Part shown: one piece after another, positions 49,560 through 60,332 of the stretch
Position numbering within the stretch: position 1 is the stretch's first letter
Layout: each line of letters starts with the position of its first letter
Source: Solanum dulcamara
Lineage: Eukaryota > Streptophyta > Magnoliopsida > Solanales > Solanaceae
NCBI RefSeq assembly: GCF_947179165.1
Contig: NC_077237.1
Location: forward strand, 17,073,523-17,137,522
DNA length: 64,000 nucleotides
Reading direction: 5' to 3'
Notes under the pieces: model-generated
The model's database searches: none
The model's input: the letters and a program-made list of their open reading frames with translations, nothing else
What the model was told of the DNA's origin: nothing
Position numbers and translations under genes: made by a program

Positions 49560-49750
49560 GGGAAAGATTGGAGGTACGTGAAGGGTGTTATGAGGCTTGG
49601 AAAGGAGAGGAAGTTCGGACACCGATATATTGACCTCATGAAATGGTGAAGAGGATTGGAAATATCGCTCGTGAATTGGAATTCGACGGTTGAGTATGTA
49701 GATGTTTGAATGATTTGGTTGATGGAGTTTCGATGTTCTATTCGTGCCAA
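49560..49750 (+). pseudogene. Integrase C-terminal trace in element E
   Basis: Translation gives KGVMRLGKERKFGHRYID, then, after a frameshift, RIGNIARELEF. These match the KGVMRFGKKGKLSPRYIG...RVGNVAYELEF module of B at 38820-38930. It is the only coding remnant in E and lies just before the polypurine tract, where pol should end. Confidence 0.75.
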
Positions 49751-49927
49751 ATGATGAGAATGATGAAGGTGATGTCCCTATTCCTGAGTTGAAATGATTT
49801 GTCTATTCTTGAGTTTGAATAGCCAATTGTCTAAATTGCTCGATTGGTTGATTCGATTGAGTTTCGATTTTTATTCCTGCCTCGAGTCCACCATTGGTTT
49901 ACTCATCATTCGAGGACGAATGATCCC

Positions 49928-49940
49928 AAGGGGGAGATAA
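49928..49940 (+). other. Polypurine tract of element E
   Basis: AAGGGGGAGATAA directly before the 3' LTR start TGTGACACC. Confidence 0.9.
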
Positions 49941-52046
49941 TGTGACACCCCAGAAATTTTTTCGCAAAGACTCGAACATTTCTTCACGTTTGGGTAGACT
50001 CGAACCGGAGGACTTATAATTCTACACATGATTTAGGATTAATTATTAAGTATTTGAAGTGTGTTAGATGTATATGTGTTTATGGGTCATAAGGGATCTC
50101 TAACACCAAGTCGAGTCCAAAGAACTCCAATCGATTAAGTTTTCGGACGAGTTAGAATAAGGGTCAACTTCAAATGACCATATCTTCTAGGATATAAAGA
50201 ACTAGGTAGCCCACGACCTACCAAATTAAAGGTATTTGAGTCTTCTTTCCAACGCCACCAAGATTGCAATTTTTTGAGCTTGGAGGCAAAGGGTATGTCC
50301 ATTGTACTACAGACTCGTACTGCAGGAATTTCAGGCCTTAGCGAAATTTAGGCTTGGCGCTCCAGTGGCGCCCCACGCCACTATAGCGCCAGAAAATAGC
50401 CTCAGCAGTTTGGGGCTTGGCACGACGCACCACTATTAGATGTGCAGGGTTTTAAGCCTATTTTGGCTTGGCGCTGCAGTGGCGCAACGCGCCACTATAG
50501 CGCCAGCAAGGTTTTTGCCCAATTTTTCAGATTTTTGAAGAGGGGCAACTTGGACTTTTCCCTAATTATATATTCCCTATCCTTGAACGTTTTGGGACCA
50601 TTTTTCAGTCCTCCTTCTCTCTAAAAAGCCCTAAAATTTTTCCTCTCTTCTTCTTCTTCTTCTTCTCCAAATCCTTCTCCAACAAAGATTGCCTTCAAGA
50701 GCTTCAAGAATTCAAGCCTTCCATTGAAGACCTAACATCAAGCTTTCTTCAAAGTCTTCAAACAAGGTATGTAAGGCTAACCTAAAATATGGATTGAGTT
50801 ATTCCATATGCCCATAGATGTGTTGGTTAGGAGTTGTGAAAGAGTTACACCTTCTAAAAAGGTTTTCTTGAAAGTTTTTCCTAAACTATAGAATGTTTTT
50901 AGATACTATTGGTTGATTGATGTTTTTAATGACTTGAGTTACTAAATAGTTATCTTTTATAATTATTGACTAAAAATGGATCTTGATATATAGATTTATA
51001 GGTATTGATGATATTCTTGAGTTGAGTTTGTTGAGAGTATGGATTCGTGTTTCATTCACATGAACCCGACATGAGATTTCTTTGTCATAATTGTCTTGAG
51101 GTTGAGGTGGATGGTTTTGTGTATATATGTATTGATTGAAATGAAAAGAATGAATTGGATAGTTAAGAATGTCCTTTTGCTTCCATAAATTGAATATAGG
51201 ACTAAAATAAGGATTTGGAGTAGATGTTTGACGATTGATGTGAGGATGATATTTGACAATGATGTGATGATAATGTTTGATGATGATGATGATGTAATGA
51301 TGATGTTTGATAACGATGTGAATAATGGTATTTAACGATGATGTGAATGAAGAGGTTATGTTGATGAGGATGTTGTGTGATGAAGTGGATTGGAGTCTAA
51401 TGTGATTTTGTGGTATGTGATGTGCATAATTTGAGTTGATTGGAGTCTTAGGAATATTTTGAGAATAAATGATCTTTTGAGGAGGATCTTTAAATAAATT
51501 ATTTGTGAACCTTTTTGCATAAACTATTTACACGCTATTTTGAGTCTAAGAAATTATTAGTTTCATCTTTGATTTAGAAAGGAGTTTAAGTATGAGTTGA
51601 GTATGAGGAGCATTTAAATGAGTTGAGTATTTTTACATTAAAGTATCTATATTCAGAGGACACCGCTCATGTAATCTTGCATCGAGTTAGCCTTTTCATT
51701 TTGAGTTGAGGTAGCCATGAACCTGTCATTGGCACCAATTAGATAGTAATGATAGAGGCTTCATAGACTAGATAGTGAAGGGTCGATTGAGTATTTATTT
51801 TCTTAAATTATTCTTGTCAAACTATTTTTAATGACAAATAGTAGAGTTGATTTGTTAGCCCATGGCCTTTATTCTTTGGGTTAGATTGATGTTTTGAGTT
51901 ACCCACCGAATATTCTCTTCATTTTTTTTGTCTTCCGCTGATTGAATAAATGAACGGATGTGTGATCAGGCTATGTGGTTCGCTTGGGAGCCAAAAATGG
52001 TTTCTGAGTGCCGGTTACGTCTAGGGTACCCTCCCGAGGCGTGATA
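49941..52046 (+). repeat. 3' LTR of element E with 1155-bp deletion
   Basis: 2106 bp. Collinear with the 5' LTR except that 46707-47861 of the 5' copy is missing at 51650/51651; the length difference equals exactly 1155. It ends GGCGTGATA. The CpG-rich repeats are at 50354-50507. Confidence 0.92.
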
Positions 52047-52051
52047 GAAAG

Positions 52052-52523
52052 GTTGTGACTTTCCAAAAGATTGTGACTTTTCCAAAAAGTTGTGAATTTT
52101 TTAAAGAGTTGCGACTTTTCTGAAAGGCTGTGTCTTTTGAGAAGGGTTGTGTCTGTTCCGATAAGCTATAATAAGAACATGTTCACACTATTCTTTGTTG
52201 TCTATAAATAGAAGATTTTCCTCTCATAATTAAACATCAAATTTCTCCTCCTTTTGCATATATATTTTTTTTCAACAAAGTTGAGTCTTTATGTGATTTT
52301 GTTGCTGGTTTTTGAGTTCGCTGAAATTATTGAAGTTTGAGGTATCGCTACTTCTTTAATAGTTTATCCGTTTTATCTTGGGAGAAAATAATCCATAACC
52401 TCGGGTACAGTGAGGGGATTAAATTCTTTAAGGACACACAATGAATTTTGTGGACTCAGATACTATTTTTTATTTCATCTTTATTGTTTCTGGTTTGCTA
52501 ACCTTAATACAGGAGGAGTAACA
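52052..52523 (+). repeat. 5' LTR of element F, remainder
   Basis: Begins with about six tandem ~20-bp units GTTGTGACTTTTCCAAAA, then TATA box TATAAATA at 52203-52210, ending GGAGGAGTAACA. The 3' LTR has one more unit. No tRNA-Met-type primer-binding site is seen after it (AGCTTAAGAAATTT follows). Confidence 0.88.
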
Positions 52524-54239
52524 AGCTTAAGAAATTTAATATTTTTTTTTGTATCTGAGATTTTTGGATTCGGGCACGACAAATCTTAGAAGTCATTGCC
52601 ATGGTATTTATATGATTATACTATGTCTAAGTAAGTACATTATTAAGGAATCTTAGACTTGATACTACAAAGTAATATTTTTTTTTCTTACCATAACCTT
52701 GGTCAAATTAAAGATGATTAAGTTAAATAATGTGTTATTGTCTTAATAGTTTTCACAAAATATTTTCAAAGGTTTATTATTTGTTGTGATAAAGTTTGGT
52801 AGATAAATACTTTTGTTTTTATTACATCAAATATTGGATGCATCTTTCAAGAATCTTAATCCACAAACGTAGATAGCATGATATTTTTTCCATAAAAGAA
52901 GAAGAAAAGAAAAGTTTAATATTCGATTTGAAGAATATAAAAAACTTCATCGAATATTAAATTTGTTCCATTAAAGAAAATGTTATTTGGTCTGATTACG
53001 TGGAAATTCTATAGAATTTACCATTCATAGATTTAAAGTCAGTCCAACAAACTTGGTAATGAGGGAAAGTTTTTTTAAAAGAAAATCATATCCTTATGAT
53101 TTTCTAATTCTGTTTTGGAGACTAAAACTTGTGTAGTTTTCTACTCTGTGTGGAATTCGATTGTGTCTGATGTTTAAAAACTAATATCTTTTGATTTTCT
53201 ACTCCTTTGGTTTGAAGAATATATAAAAACTTTACCGAATAAATCAGACTATGCATTTGGTTTGAAAAATATAAACACTTCACCAATTTATTAAACATTG
53301 TGTTTGAATGAATATTCTGACTTGAAGAGTATAAAAACTTCGTCAAGAATATAAAGGCTAAGCGATTTGAAGAATGTAAAAAATTCATTGTTAACAAGAA
53401 ACAGTGTTGTATTTTTGATTTTTGGAGATTAAAACCTCTTGATTTTCTACTCTGTCTGAATTTGAAATTGATTTGAATTCATAAATACTTCATCAGCATT
53501 CAAAGTTCATTCAGTTGACGATTTGAATAATATAAAAACTTCATTGTTAAGTAGAAACAAGTCGTACAAAGATGCAATCTTTAGTGTTAGTATTTTCAAT
53601 ACTAAGTGATCTGTCTAATTGTGACAGAAGAAAAAAAACATACTAGTGACATAAAATTAATGATTTTGTACCTGCAATGGATGCCTCTGTGAATTAAACT
53701 TTGACAATATGTAAAGATTGTCAGAGAAAATGGAAGCACTACAATGTTTTTGTACAATATTATCTTTAAAAGATGTTTATGTTGTCAATATATATTTTGA
53801 TAGTATACATTTGAAAGCATGAGAAAACAAATATGTGAAAAATTATTTTCAAATTCTTGAAAAAATAATTGGGATCATATTTAAAATATGGGAATTCTTT
53901 GCTTGTGATAAAGACAAAATTAGCCTTGGTGTCTAAATTAAATTTGGAAGCACAAGATATGAAATTGAATGACATTCTTGTATTATGTTACACCCACAAA
54001 ATTCTTGGAGTATATATTTTGGTCGTTGAGTTTCTCTTTTACTAGTATATGATATGATATGACTAGTATGAAACTATCAAATTATATATATATTTATATA
54101 TATTTATTCAAAAGAGTTGTGTTCTCTTATGAAAAAGTGTCACTTAAAATGATGTGATCTTTCATGAAAATGGATGTCTATTAAAATACAATTATTTGTA
54201 TAGACATGAATATTAGTTTTTTAAAAAAATCATGTGTCG
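52524..54239 (+). other. Element F leader and lost gag region
   Basis: 1.7 kb without recognisable gag. It contains at least six dispersed copies of a TTTGAAGAATATAAAAACTTC-like motif between about 52920 and 53560 (see findings). Gag has been lost or decayed beyond recognition. Confidence 0.6.
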
Positions 54240-55420
54240 TATTTTCTGTTATAAAGAAGCATTCAGTTCATATGCTCTTATTGGGCTCGATGAGACTATG
54301 TTCATGGGTAATTCTGCAACAATCAAAATTGAAGTTTATGGAAAGGTCTTCTTGGAAAGAACAACTATCAAGGTATTGAGTTTAAACAATGGTTGTATTT
54401 GACAAAGTTGTAATAAATAGAACAAAATATTTGTAGGAAAAGATTAATCTCACGAAGGGTCTTTTCAAACTCAATATTTCTAGTCATTCTTACTTGCTTG
54501 AGTCAAATTGTTTATGTCATGAACGTTTGGAAAATGTCAATTACAAAACCTTGTGAGAACTAATCAACTTAGAAGTTTTACCTAATTTTAAGTGCAATAA
54601 ATCAAAATGTCAAGTTTGTGTTGAATCTAAGTATATTAAGGATCCTTGTAAATCTATTGAAAGGAATGATCCCTTAGAATTGATTCACACTGACATTTGT
54701 GATATGAAGCCAACACCATCTCGTGGTGGAAAAAAGTATTTCATAACTTTTATTGAAAATTGCACTATTGTTATGTCTATTTGCTGAGTGGTAATGATGA
54801 AGCAATAGAAGTATTTAGGTAATACAAAATTGAAGTTAAAAATCAATTAAGTAAAAAGATAAAAATGATAAGAAGTGATAGAGGTGGAGAGTATGAATCT
54901 CCTTTTGCAGAAATTTATTTGGAAAATGGAATCATCCATCAAACTACAGCCCCTTAGTCAGCTCAATCAAATGAAATTGCAGAAAGGAAAAATCGAACTT
55001 TAAAGGAAATAATGAATGTCTTACTTATAAGTTCAGGTTTACCACAAAATTTGTAGGGAGAAGCCATCCTTACAGCAAATCGAATACTTAATAGAGTTTA
55101 CCACAAAAAAACACAGTCTATTTCATATGAGAAATGAAAAGGAAGAAAATCAAACTTCAAATATTTCAAAGTGTGGGTGTGTTTAGCCAAAGTCCAAGTT
55201 CCTAAACCTAAGAGGGTCACAATAGGACCTAAGACTGTGGGCTGTGTTTTCATTGTATATCTACAAATAGTAAAGCATATCGATTTTTAGTTTATAAGTC
55301 CGAACATTCGGATATTCATGACAATACGGTAATATAATCAGATAATGCTGAATTTTTTAAACATATCTATCTGTATAAAACTAGATTTGAAGTATCTAGT
55401 GAAGGGTCTAAATGACCTCG
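54240..55420 (+). pseudogene. Element F protease/integrase remnant
   Basis: A protease-end trace near 54270-54420 (LIGLDETMFMGNSATIKIE) is followed by the GAG-pre-integrase HHCC (CHERLENVNYKTL...CNKSKCQVCVESK). The integrase core follows: LELIHTDICDMKP (first D), IRSDRGGEYESP (second D) and IAERKNRTLKEIM (E). All three acidic residues are readable, but stops at several points (for example TTAP(stop)SAQSN near 54955) disable it. The tail near 55140-55400 has copia-style KYFKVWVCLAKVQVP. Confidence 0.86.
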
Positions 55421-57093
55421 AGAAGAACTAAAGGAGAATGTACCTAATAAAGAGAATCCAAGGCGCAATAAACGTCAAAGGACATCTATTTCATTTGGAT
55501 ATGATTTTGTAATATTTCTTCTTGAACATGAGCGTCAAACATTCAAAGAAGTTATGTCCACTGCGGACTCATCTTTTTGGAAAGAGGCTGTCAATTGTGA
55601 GATTGATTCAATATTGAGCAACCATACTTGGGAATTGGTTGATCTTCCTCCAAGAAATAAACCTTTGGGTTCAAATGGATTTTCAAAAGAAAAATGAAAG
55701 CTGATGAAACTATTGAAAAATACAAGACAAGACTTGTCACCAAAGGATTTAGATAGAAAGAAGGCCTTGATTATTTTGATACATACTCACCTGTAACTAG
55801 GATTACATCCATTCGGATGTTAATTGCACTAGCTGCAGTATATGGCCTTGAAATCCATCAAATGGATGTAAAAATAGCTTTTTTAAATGGAGAATTGAAG
55901 GAAGAAATTTACGTGGAACAACCCGAGGTCTATGTAGTTCCTGATAAATAAAATAAAGTTTGCAAACTTGTTAAGTTGCTTTATGGACTAAAACAAGCAC
56001 CCAAATAATTCCACGCGAAGTTTGACCAAACCATGTTGACAAATAGACTTAAGATTAATGAGTGTGATAAATGTGTTTACATTAAACACACTCCAAACAG
56101 AGTTGTTATTGTTTTCTTATATGTGGATGATATGCTAATAATGAGTAACGACATTGCAAACATAAATGCTACTAAGCGTATGCTTTTTAGTAAATTTGAT
56201 ATGAAAGATGTAGGAGTTGCCGATTTGATATTGGGAATTAAAATTCACAAAACTTCTCATGGTCTAGAATTTTCTCAAACTCATTATATCCAAAAGGTAC
56301 TTAAAAATACAAGTACTTAAACTTCAAAAATGCAAAAACACCAATTGAAGTGAACCTTGATCTTGCTAAGAATAAAGGTGAAAGTCAATCTCAATTGAAT
56401 TATGCAAGAGTGTTAGGAAGTTTGATGTATATCATGAACTGTATACAGCCAGACATAGCTTATGCTATAAGTAAATTAAGTCGATACACAAGTAATCCCA
56501 ACCAAAATCATTGGATGGCAATGAAACGATTTTTGGGGTATTTAGAACATACTCAAAACTTTGCTTCACATTACAATAAGTATCCAACAGTTGTTGAAGG
56601 ATATAGTAATGCAAATTGGATTACTGGGTCAACTGAAACTAAGTCCACAAGTGGATACGTTTTGACCATTGGTGGAGGAGTGATATCTTGAAAATCATCT
56701 AAACAAACATGTATAGCTCGCTCTACAATGAAGTCTGAGTTTATAGCCTTAGACAAGGTCAGTGAAGAAGCAGAATGGCTTCGGAATTTCTTAGAAGATA
56801 TTTTATTTTGGCCCAAACCAATGGCTCCTATATGCATACATTGCGATAGTCAAGCTGCAATAAGAAAAGCTGGGAGCGTTATGTATAACGGTAAGTCTCA
56901 TCACATACAACGAAGACATAATATCGTTAGACAACTACTCTCTAATGGAATTATCACAATTGACTATGTAAAGTCAAAGGATAATGTGTTGGATCCACTT
57001 ACAAAAGGCCTAACTAGAAAGGGAGTTGAGCGATTATCAAAGGGAATGGGACTATGGCCGAGGATAAATCATCGTGGTGATAACTCTACCTAG
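55421..57093 (+). pseudogene. Element F reverse transcriptase/RNase H remnant
   Basis: RT from about 55540: FWKEAVNCEIDSI, RKMKADETIEKYKTRLVTKGF, YSPVTRITSIRML, IHQMDVKIAFLNGEL and LYGLKQAPK. Catalytic LYVDDMLIMSND is in the open frame 56033-56320. The next frame (56350-56691) has YARVLGSLMYIMNCIQPDIAYAI. RNase H follows at 56580-57093 with TKSTSGYVLTIGGG, SEFIALDKVSEEAEWL, and an end DPLTKGLTRKGVE, stop at 57091-57093. Only a few stops and frameshifts separate the segments. The enzyme would copy element RNA into DNA. Confidence 0.9.
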
Positions 57094-57650
57094 AAGACTA
57101 TAGATTCCAAGATCTAGGTTTAAGGAGATCAAACAAAGTCATTGATAATGGTTCAACATTGTCAAAATAATTTTTATGATCCATTCTCATGATGCGACAA
57201 TGTTCAGTAACAAGGATAAGGCATTAGGACCTTTTAATGATATCTAAGTTTGATGCAGGGCATATCAAATGGTGTTTCTATGGGATAACACATTTAGATA
57301 TCACCTATGTAAGTGTGAAGTGTAAGACGCTTCAAGGAAAATCCAGTAAGGCCAGTTCTCTATACACTTATGAACGAAGAAGTGTTCATGGCTGAAACGA
57401 ACAAAACAATGAGAACCAAAAACAGTTAAACGGTTGATTGTGTGACTTATGTTGTCTAGGTGTACACCTAAGCTCGACGGTTCAAAGATATCAAATCTAC
57501 CTATTGACCGAGTATATCCGATATATGTTCACTACGGAAAGTTCAAAGGAAAACCTACTTATCCAGATGCAATTAATTCTTACTTACAAATCATACAGTT
57601 TTTTATGCATAGATTTTAACAATAGTCATTTCCCCATTCATGTGGGGGAT
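57094..57650 (+). other. Element F 3' untranslated region and polypurine tract
   Basis: Non-coding stretch ending in GTGGGGGAT (57642-57650), the polypurine tract bordering the 3' LTR. No gene seen. Confidence 0.8.
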
Positions 57651-58180
57651 TGTTTGGTTTTAAAAATGTGAATGGGAAATAAAAGGTTGTGACCTTTTCG
57701 AAAAGTTGTGACTTTTCCAAAGAGTTGTGACTTTTTTAAAGAGTTGCGATTTTTCTGAAAGGTTGTGTCTTTTGAAAAGGGTTGTGTCTTTTGAAAAGGG
57801 TTGTGTCTGTTCCGATAAACCCAAATAAGTACATGTTCACACTACCCTTTGTTGTCTATAAATAGAGGATTTTTCTCTAATTTTTAAACATCAAATTTCT
57901 CCTTCTTCTGCATATATATTTTCTTTCAAACAAAGTTGAGTCTTTGTATGATTTTGTTGTTGTCTTTTGAGTTCGCTGAAATTATTGAAGTTTGAGGTAC
58001 ATCTACTTTTTTAGTAGTTAATCTATTTTATCTTGGGAGGAAATAATTCATAACCTCGGGTACAGTGAGGGGATTAAATTTCTTAAGGATACATAGTGAA
58101 TTCTGTGGACTCGGATACTATTTTTTTATTTTCATCTTTATTGTTTCTGGTTTGCTAACCTTAATATAGGAGGAGTAACA
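57651..58180 (+). repeat. 3' LTR of element F
   Basis: 530 bp, TGTTTGGTTTT...GGAGTAACA. Seven ~20-bp GTTGTG(A/T)C-type units at about 57684-57808, with TTGTGTCTTTTGAAAAGGG duplicated; TATA box at 57857-57864. Confidence 0.9.
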
Positions 58181-58344
58181 CTAACTAGAAAAAACCCAGT
58201 GGGAAAAAGCCTAGTGAAGGAAAAAGAGTACACATATCTGGTAATAAGCCTTGAGTGGTGCCTCAATAAAAACCTTACCAGAAAAACTCAGTGGGACAAA
58301 ACCTTGGTTAAGGAAAAAAGATTCTACTCCCCCTGATGAAAACT
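58181..58344 (-). other. Element G 3' untranslated region
   Basis: Two imperfect copies of TGCCTCxxTAAAAxCCT...AGAAAAACxCAGTGGGAxAAA, one at the join across F and one at 58257-58300. Similar phrases occur downstream of pol in other plant copia elements (general knowledge). The minus strand also shows CAGGGGGAG at 58335-58327. Confidence 0.6.
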
Positions 58345-60332
58345 TCATTTGATATTTTGGAGATGACGCATTCCAAATTTATATCTTAACTTCTCAAAAG
58401 TTGATGTTGGTAATGCCTTTGTGAATAAATCTGCAAGATTATGACTAGAATGAACTTGTTGTACATCAATATCACCATTCTTCTAGAGATCATGTGTGAA
58501 GAATAATTTTGGTAAAATATGTTTTTTTCTATCTCTTTTTATGAAGCCACCTTTCAATTGAGCTATGCACGCGACATTGTCTTCGAATATAATTGTGGGT
58601 ACTTTGACATCATTTTCTGGGTCGCATCTTTCTTTAATGAACTATATCATCGATCTCAACCACACACATTCTCAGCATGATTTGAAGAAGTAGCAACAAT
58701 AGACTGCTTTGTAGATCGCCATGATATAACAGTTCCTCCATGTGTAAATAGATAACCTATTTGAGATCGAGCTTTATGTGGGTATGATAAACAACTTTCC
58801 TCTACATAACCAATAAGGTCTGCACAATCTTTGTTAGTATAAAATAAATCCATATCAATGGTACCTTTTAGGTATCGCAAAATATGTTTGATACCGTTCC
58901 AATGCCTTCGCGTTGGGGATGAACTATACATTGCCAATAAATTAATAGAAAATGTTATATCAGGTCTGGTTGCGTTAGCAAGGTACATAAGTGCATCAAT
59001 AGCACTGAGATATGGTACTTCAGGACCAAGAAGTTCTTCATCCTCTTCTGGAGGTCGAAATTGATTTTTTTCCACTTCAAGTGATCAAACAACCATTAGA
59101 GTACTTAATGGATGTGCTTTGTCCATGTAAAATCATTTTAAGATTTTCTTAGTGTAGGCATATTGGTGGACAAAGACTTCGTCTGCTAAATGTTCAATTT
59201 ACAGACCTAGACAAAGTTTTGTCTTTCCAAGGTCTTTCATCTCAAATTCTTTCTTTAGCTATTCAATCGCCTTTTGGACCTCTTCAGGGTTTCCAATGAG
59301 ATTTATGTCATCAACATAAACGATGAGTATAACAAACTCTGATTCTGTTTTCTTAATAAAAACACATGGACAAATGACATTATTTATATAACCTTCATTT
59401 ATCAAGTACTCACTAAGGCAATTATACCACATACGCCCTAATTATTTTATATCATATAATGATCTTTGCAGTTTCATTGAGTATATCTCCCGAGACTTAG
59501 TACATGCTTCAGGCAATTTTAATTCTTCTAGAATTTTCATGTAAATTTCATTATCAAGTGAACCATAAAGGTATGCTGTAACTACATCCATTAGATGTAT
59601 TTCAATATTTTTATGTACAGCTAAATTGATCAGATTTCAAAAAGTTATTCCATCCATAACAAGTGAATATGTTTCTTCATACTTGACTCCGGGTCTTTGA
59701 GATAATTCTTGTGCAACAAGGCGTTCCTTGTATCTTATAATTTTATTTCTCTCATTTCATTTTCGCATAAAAACCCATATAGCCAACTGGTTTTACAATT
59801 TCAGGGATTTAGACTACAAGTCCAAAACCTCACGTTTAGAAAGTGAGTCTAATTCTGATTGAATTGCCTTTATTTATTCTGGCCAATCATATCTACATCG
59901 ACATTTTTCAACGAAATTAGGCTCAAAACTTTCACTATCTTGTATGAGGTTAATTGTAACATTATATACAAAAACATTATCCACCGTAATTTTTGATCGA
60001 TCTAAATTTATCTCATCACCGGTAAAACTTATTGTAAGTTCTTCATTCACTTAAGTCTTGGGTTCACTAATTTCTTTAGGAATATCAAGATTACTCAAAT
60101 CTTGACCTTTTTCGGGGGTTCTTTTGTAGTATTAGTTTTGTTATTCCTTACACTTCTCTTTCTATGATTTTTATCCTTTGAACCCAATGCTTCAGGCGTG
60201 TTTGAGATTCAGAAGTTATGATACTAGTACATGGTCCTTTTGGGACATCAATTCGGATAGACACATTCACTGCAGGAATATGTGACTTAGTTACCTATTT
60301 CAAATCAGTAAATACATCTGGCATTTGATTTG
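58345..60332 (-). pseudogene. Element G reverse transcriptase/RNase H remnant
   Basis: The catalytic Y-V-D-D is at 59318-59307 (FVILIVYVDDINL). The open frame 59075-58656 holds the RT end and RNase H start (YLSAIDALMYLANATRPDITFSINLL, HWNGIKHILRYLKGT, SQIGYLFTHGGTVISWRSTKQ). The C-terminal end DVQQVHSSHNLADLFTKALPTS lies at about 58470-58400, with the natural stop at 58347-58345. Stops and frameshifts are common between 59100 and 60300. The order integrase then RT confirms copia. Confidence 0.87.

Larger units (their letters stand above)
48258..49940 (+). other. Internal remnant of element E
   Basis: Leader similar to B (AGTCTATGAAGCTGTGTCTAGTAGAGTCTTGC...) with PBS at 48262-48273 (TGATATCAGAGC, one mismatch). 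No gag, protease or RT is recognised. Frames up to 108 codons have no known motif. Confidence 0.75.
44997..52046 (+). mobile_element. Element E: gag-pol-deleted Ty3/gypsy element nested in F's LTR
   Basis: LTRs lie at 44997-48257 and 49941-52046 with a perfect TSD gaaag (44992-44996, 52047-52051). Primer-binding site (48262-48273) and polypurine tract (49928-49940) are present, but the internal region is only 1683 bp. It keeps the leader, related to B's, and a trace of integrase C-terminus, and has lost about 3.4 kb compared with B. It is therefore a non-autonomous deletion derivative. The 3' LTR lacks 1155 bp present in the 5' LTR. LTR divergence elsewhere is about 3-5% by eye, making it the youngest gypsy copy here. 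Confidence 0.92.
44962..58180 (+). mobile_element. Element F: Ty1/copia retrotransposon nested in G
   Basis: Plus-strand copia element. The 5' LTR is 44962-44996 plus 52052-52523 (507 bp without insertion E); the 3' LTR is 57651-58180 (530 bp). Both end GTAACA. TSD is ctaat (44957-44961) and ctaac (58181-58185), one mismatch. Pol fragments at 54240-57093 show protease, integrase, RT with YVDD and RNase H in copia order; no gag capsid was recognised. LTR copies differ at about 10% (41 of roughly 395 compared sites, by eye). Element E split the 5' LTR 35 bases from its start. Confidence 0.9.

Noticed and set aside
49424..49750. 108-codon minus-strand frame in E
   Set aside because: No recognisable motif, and it overlaps the plus-strand integrase trace that fits the element's orientation.
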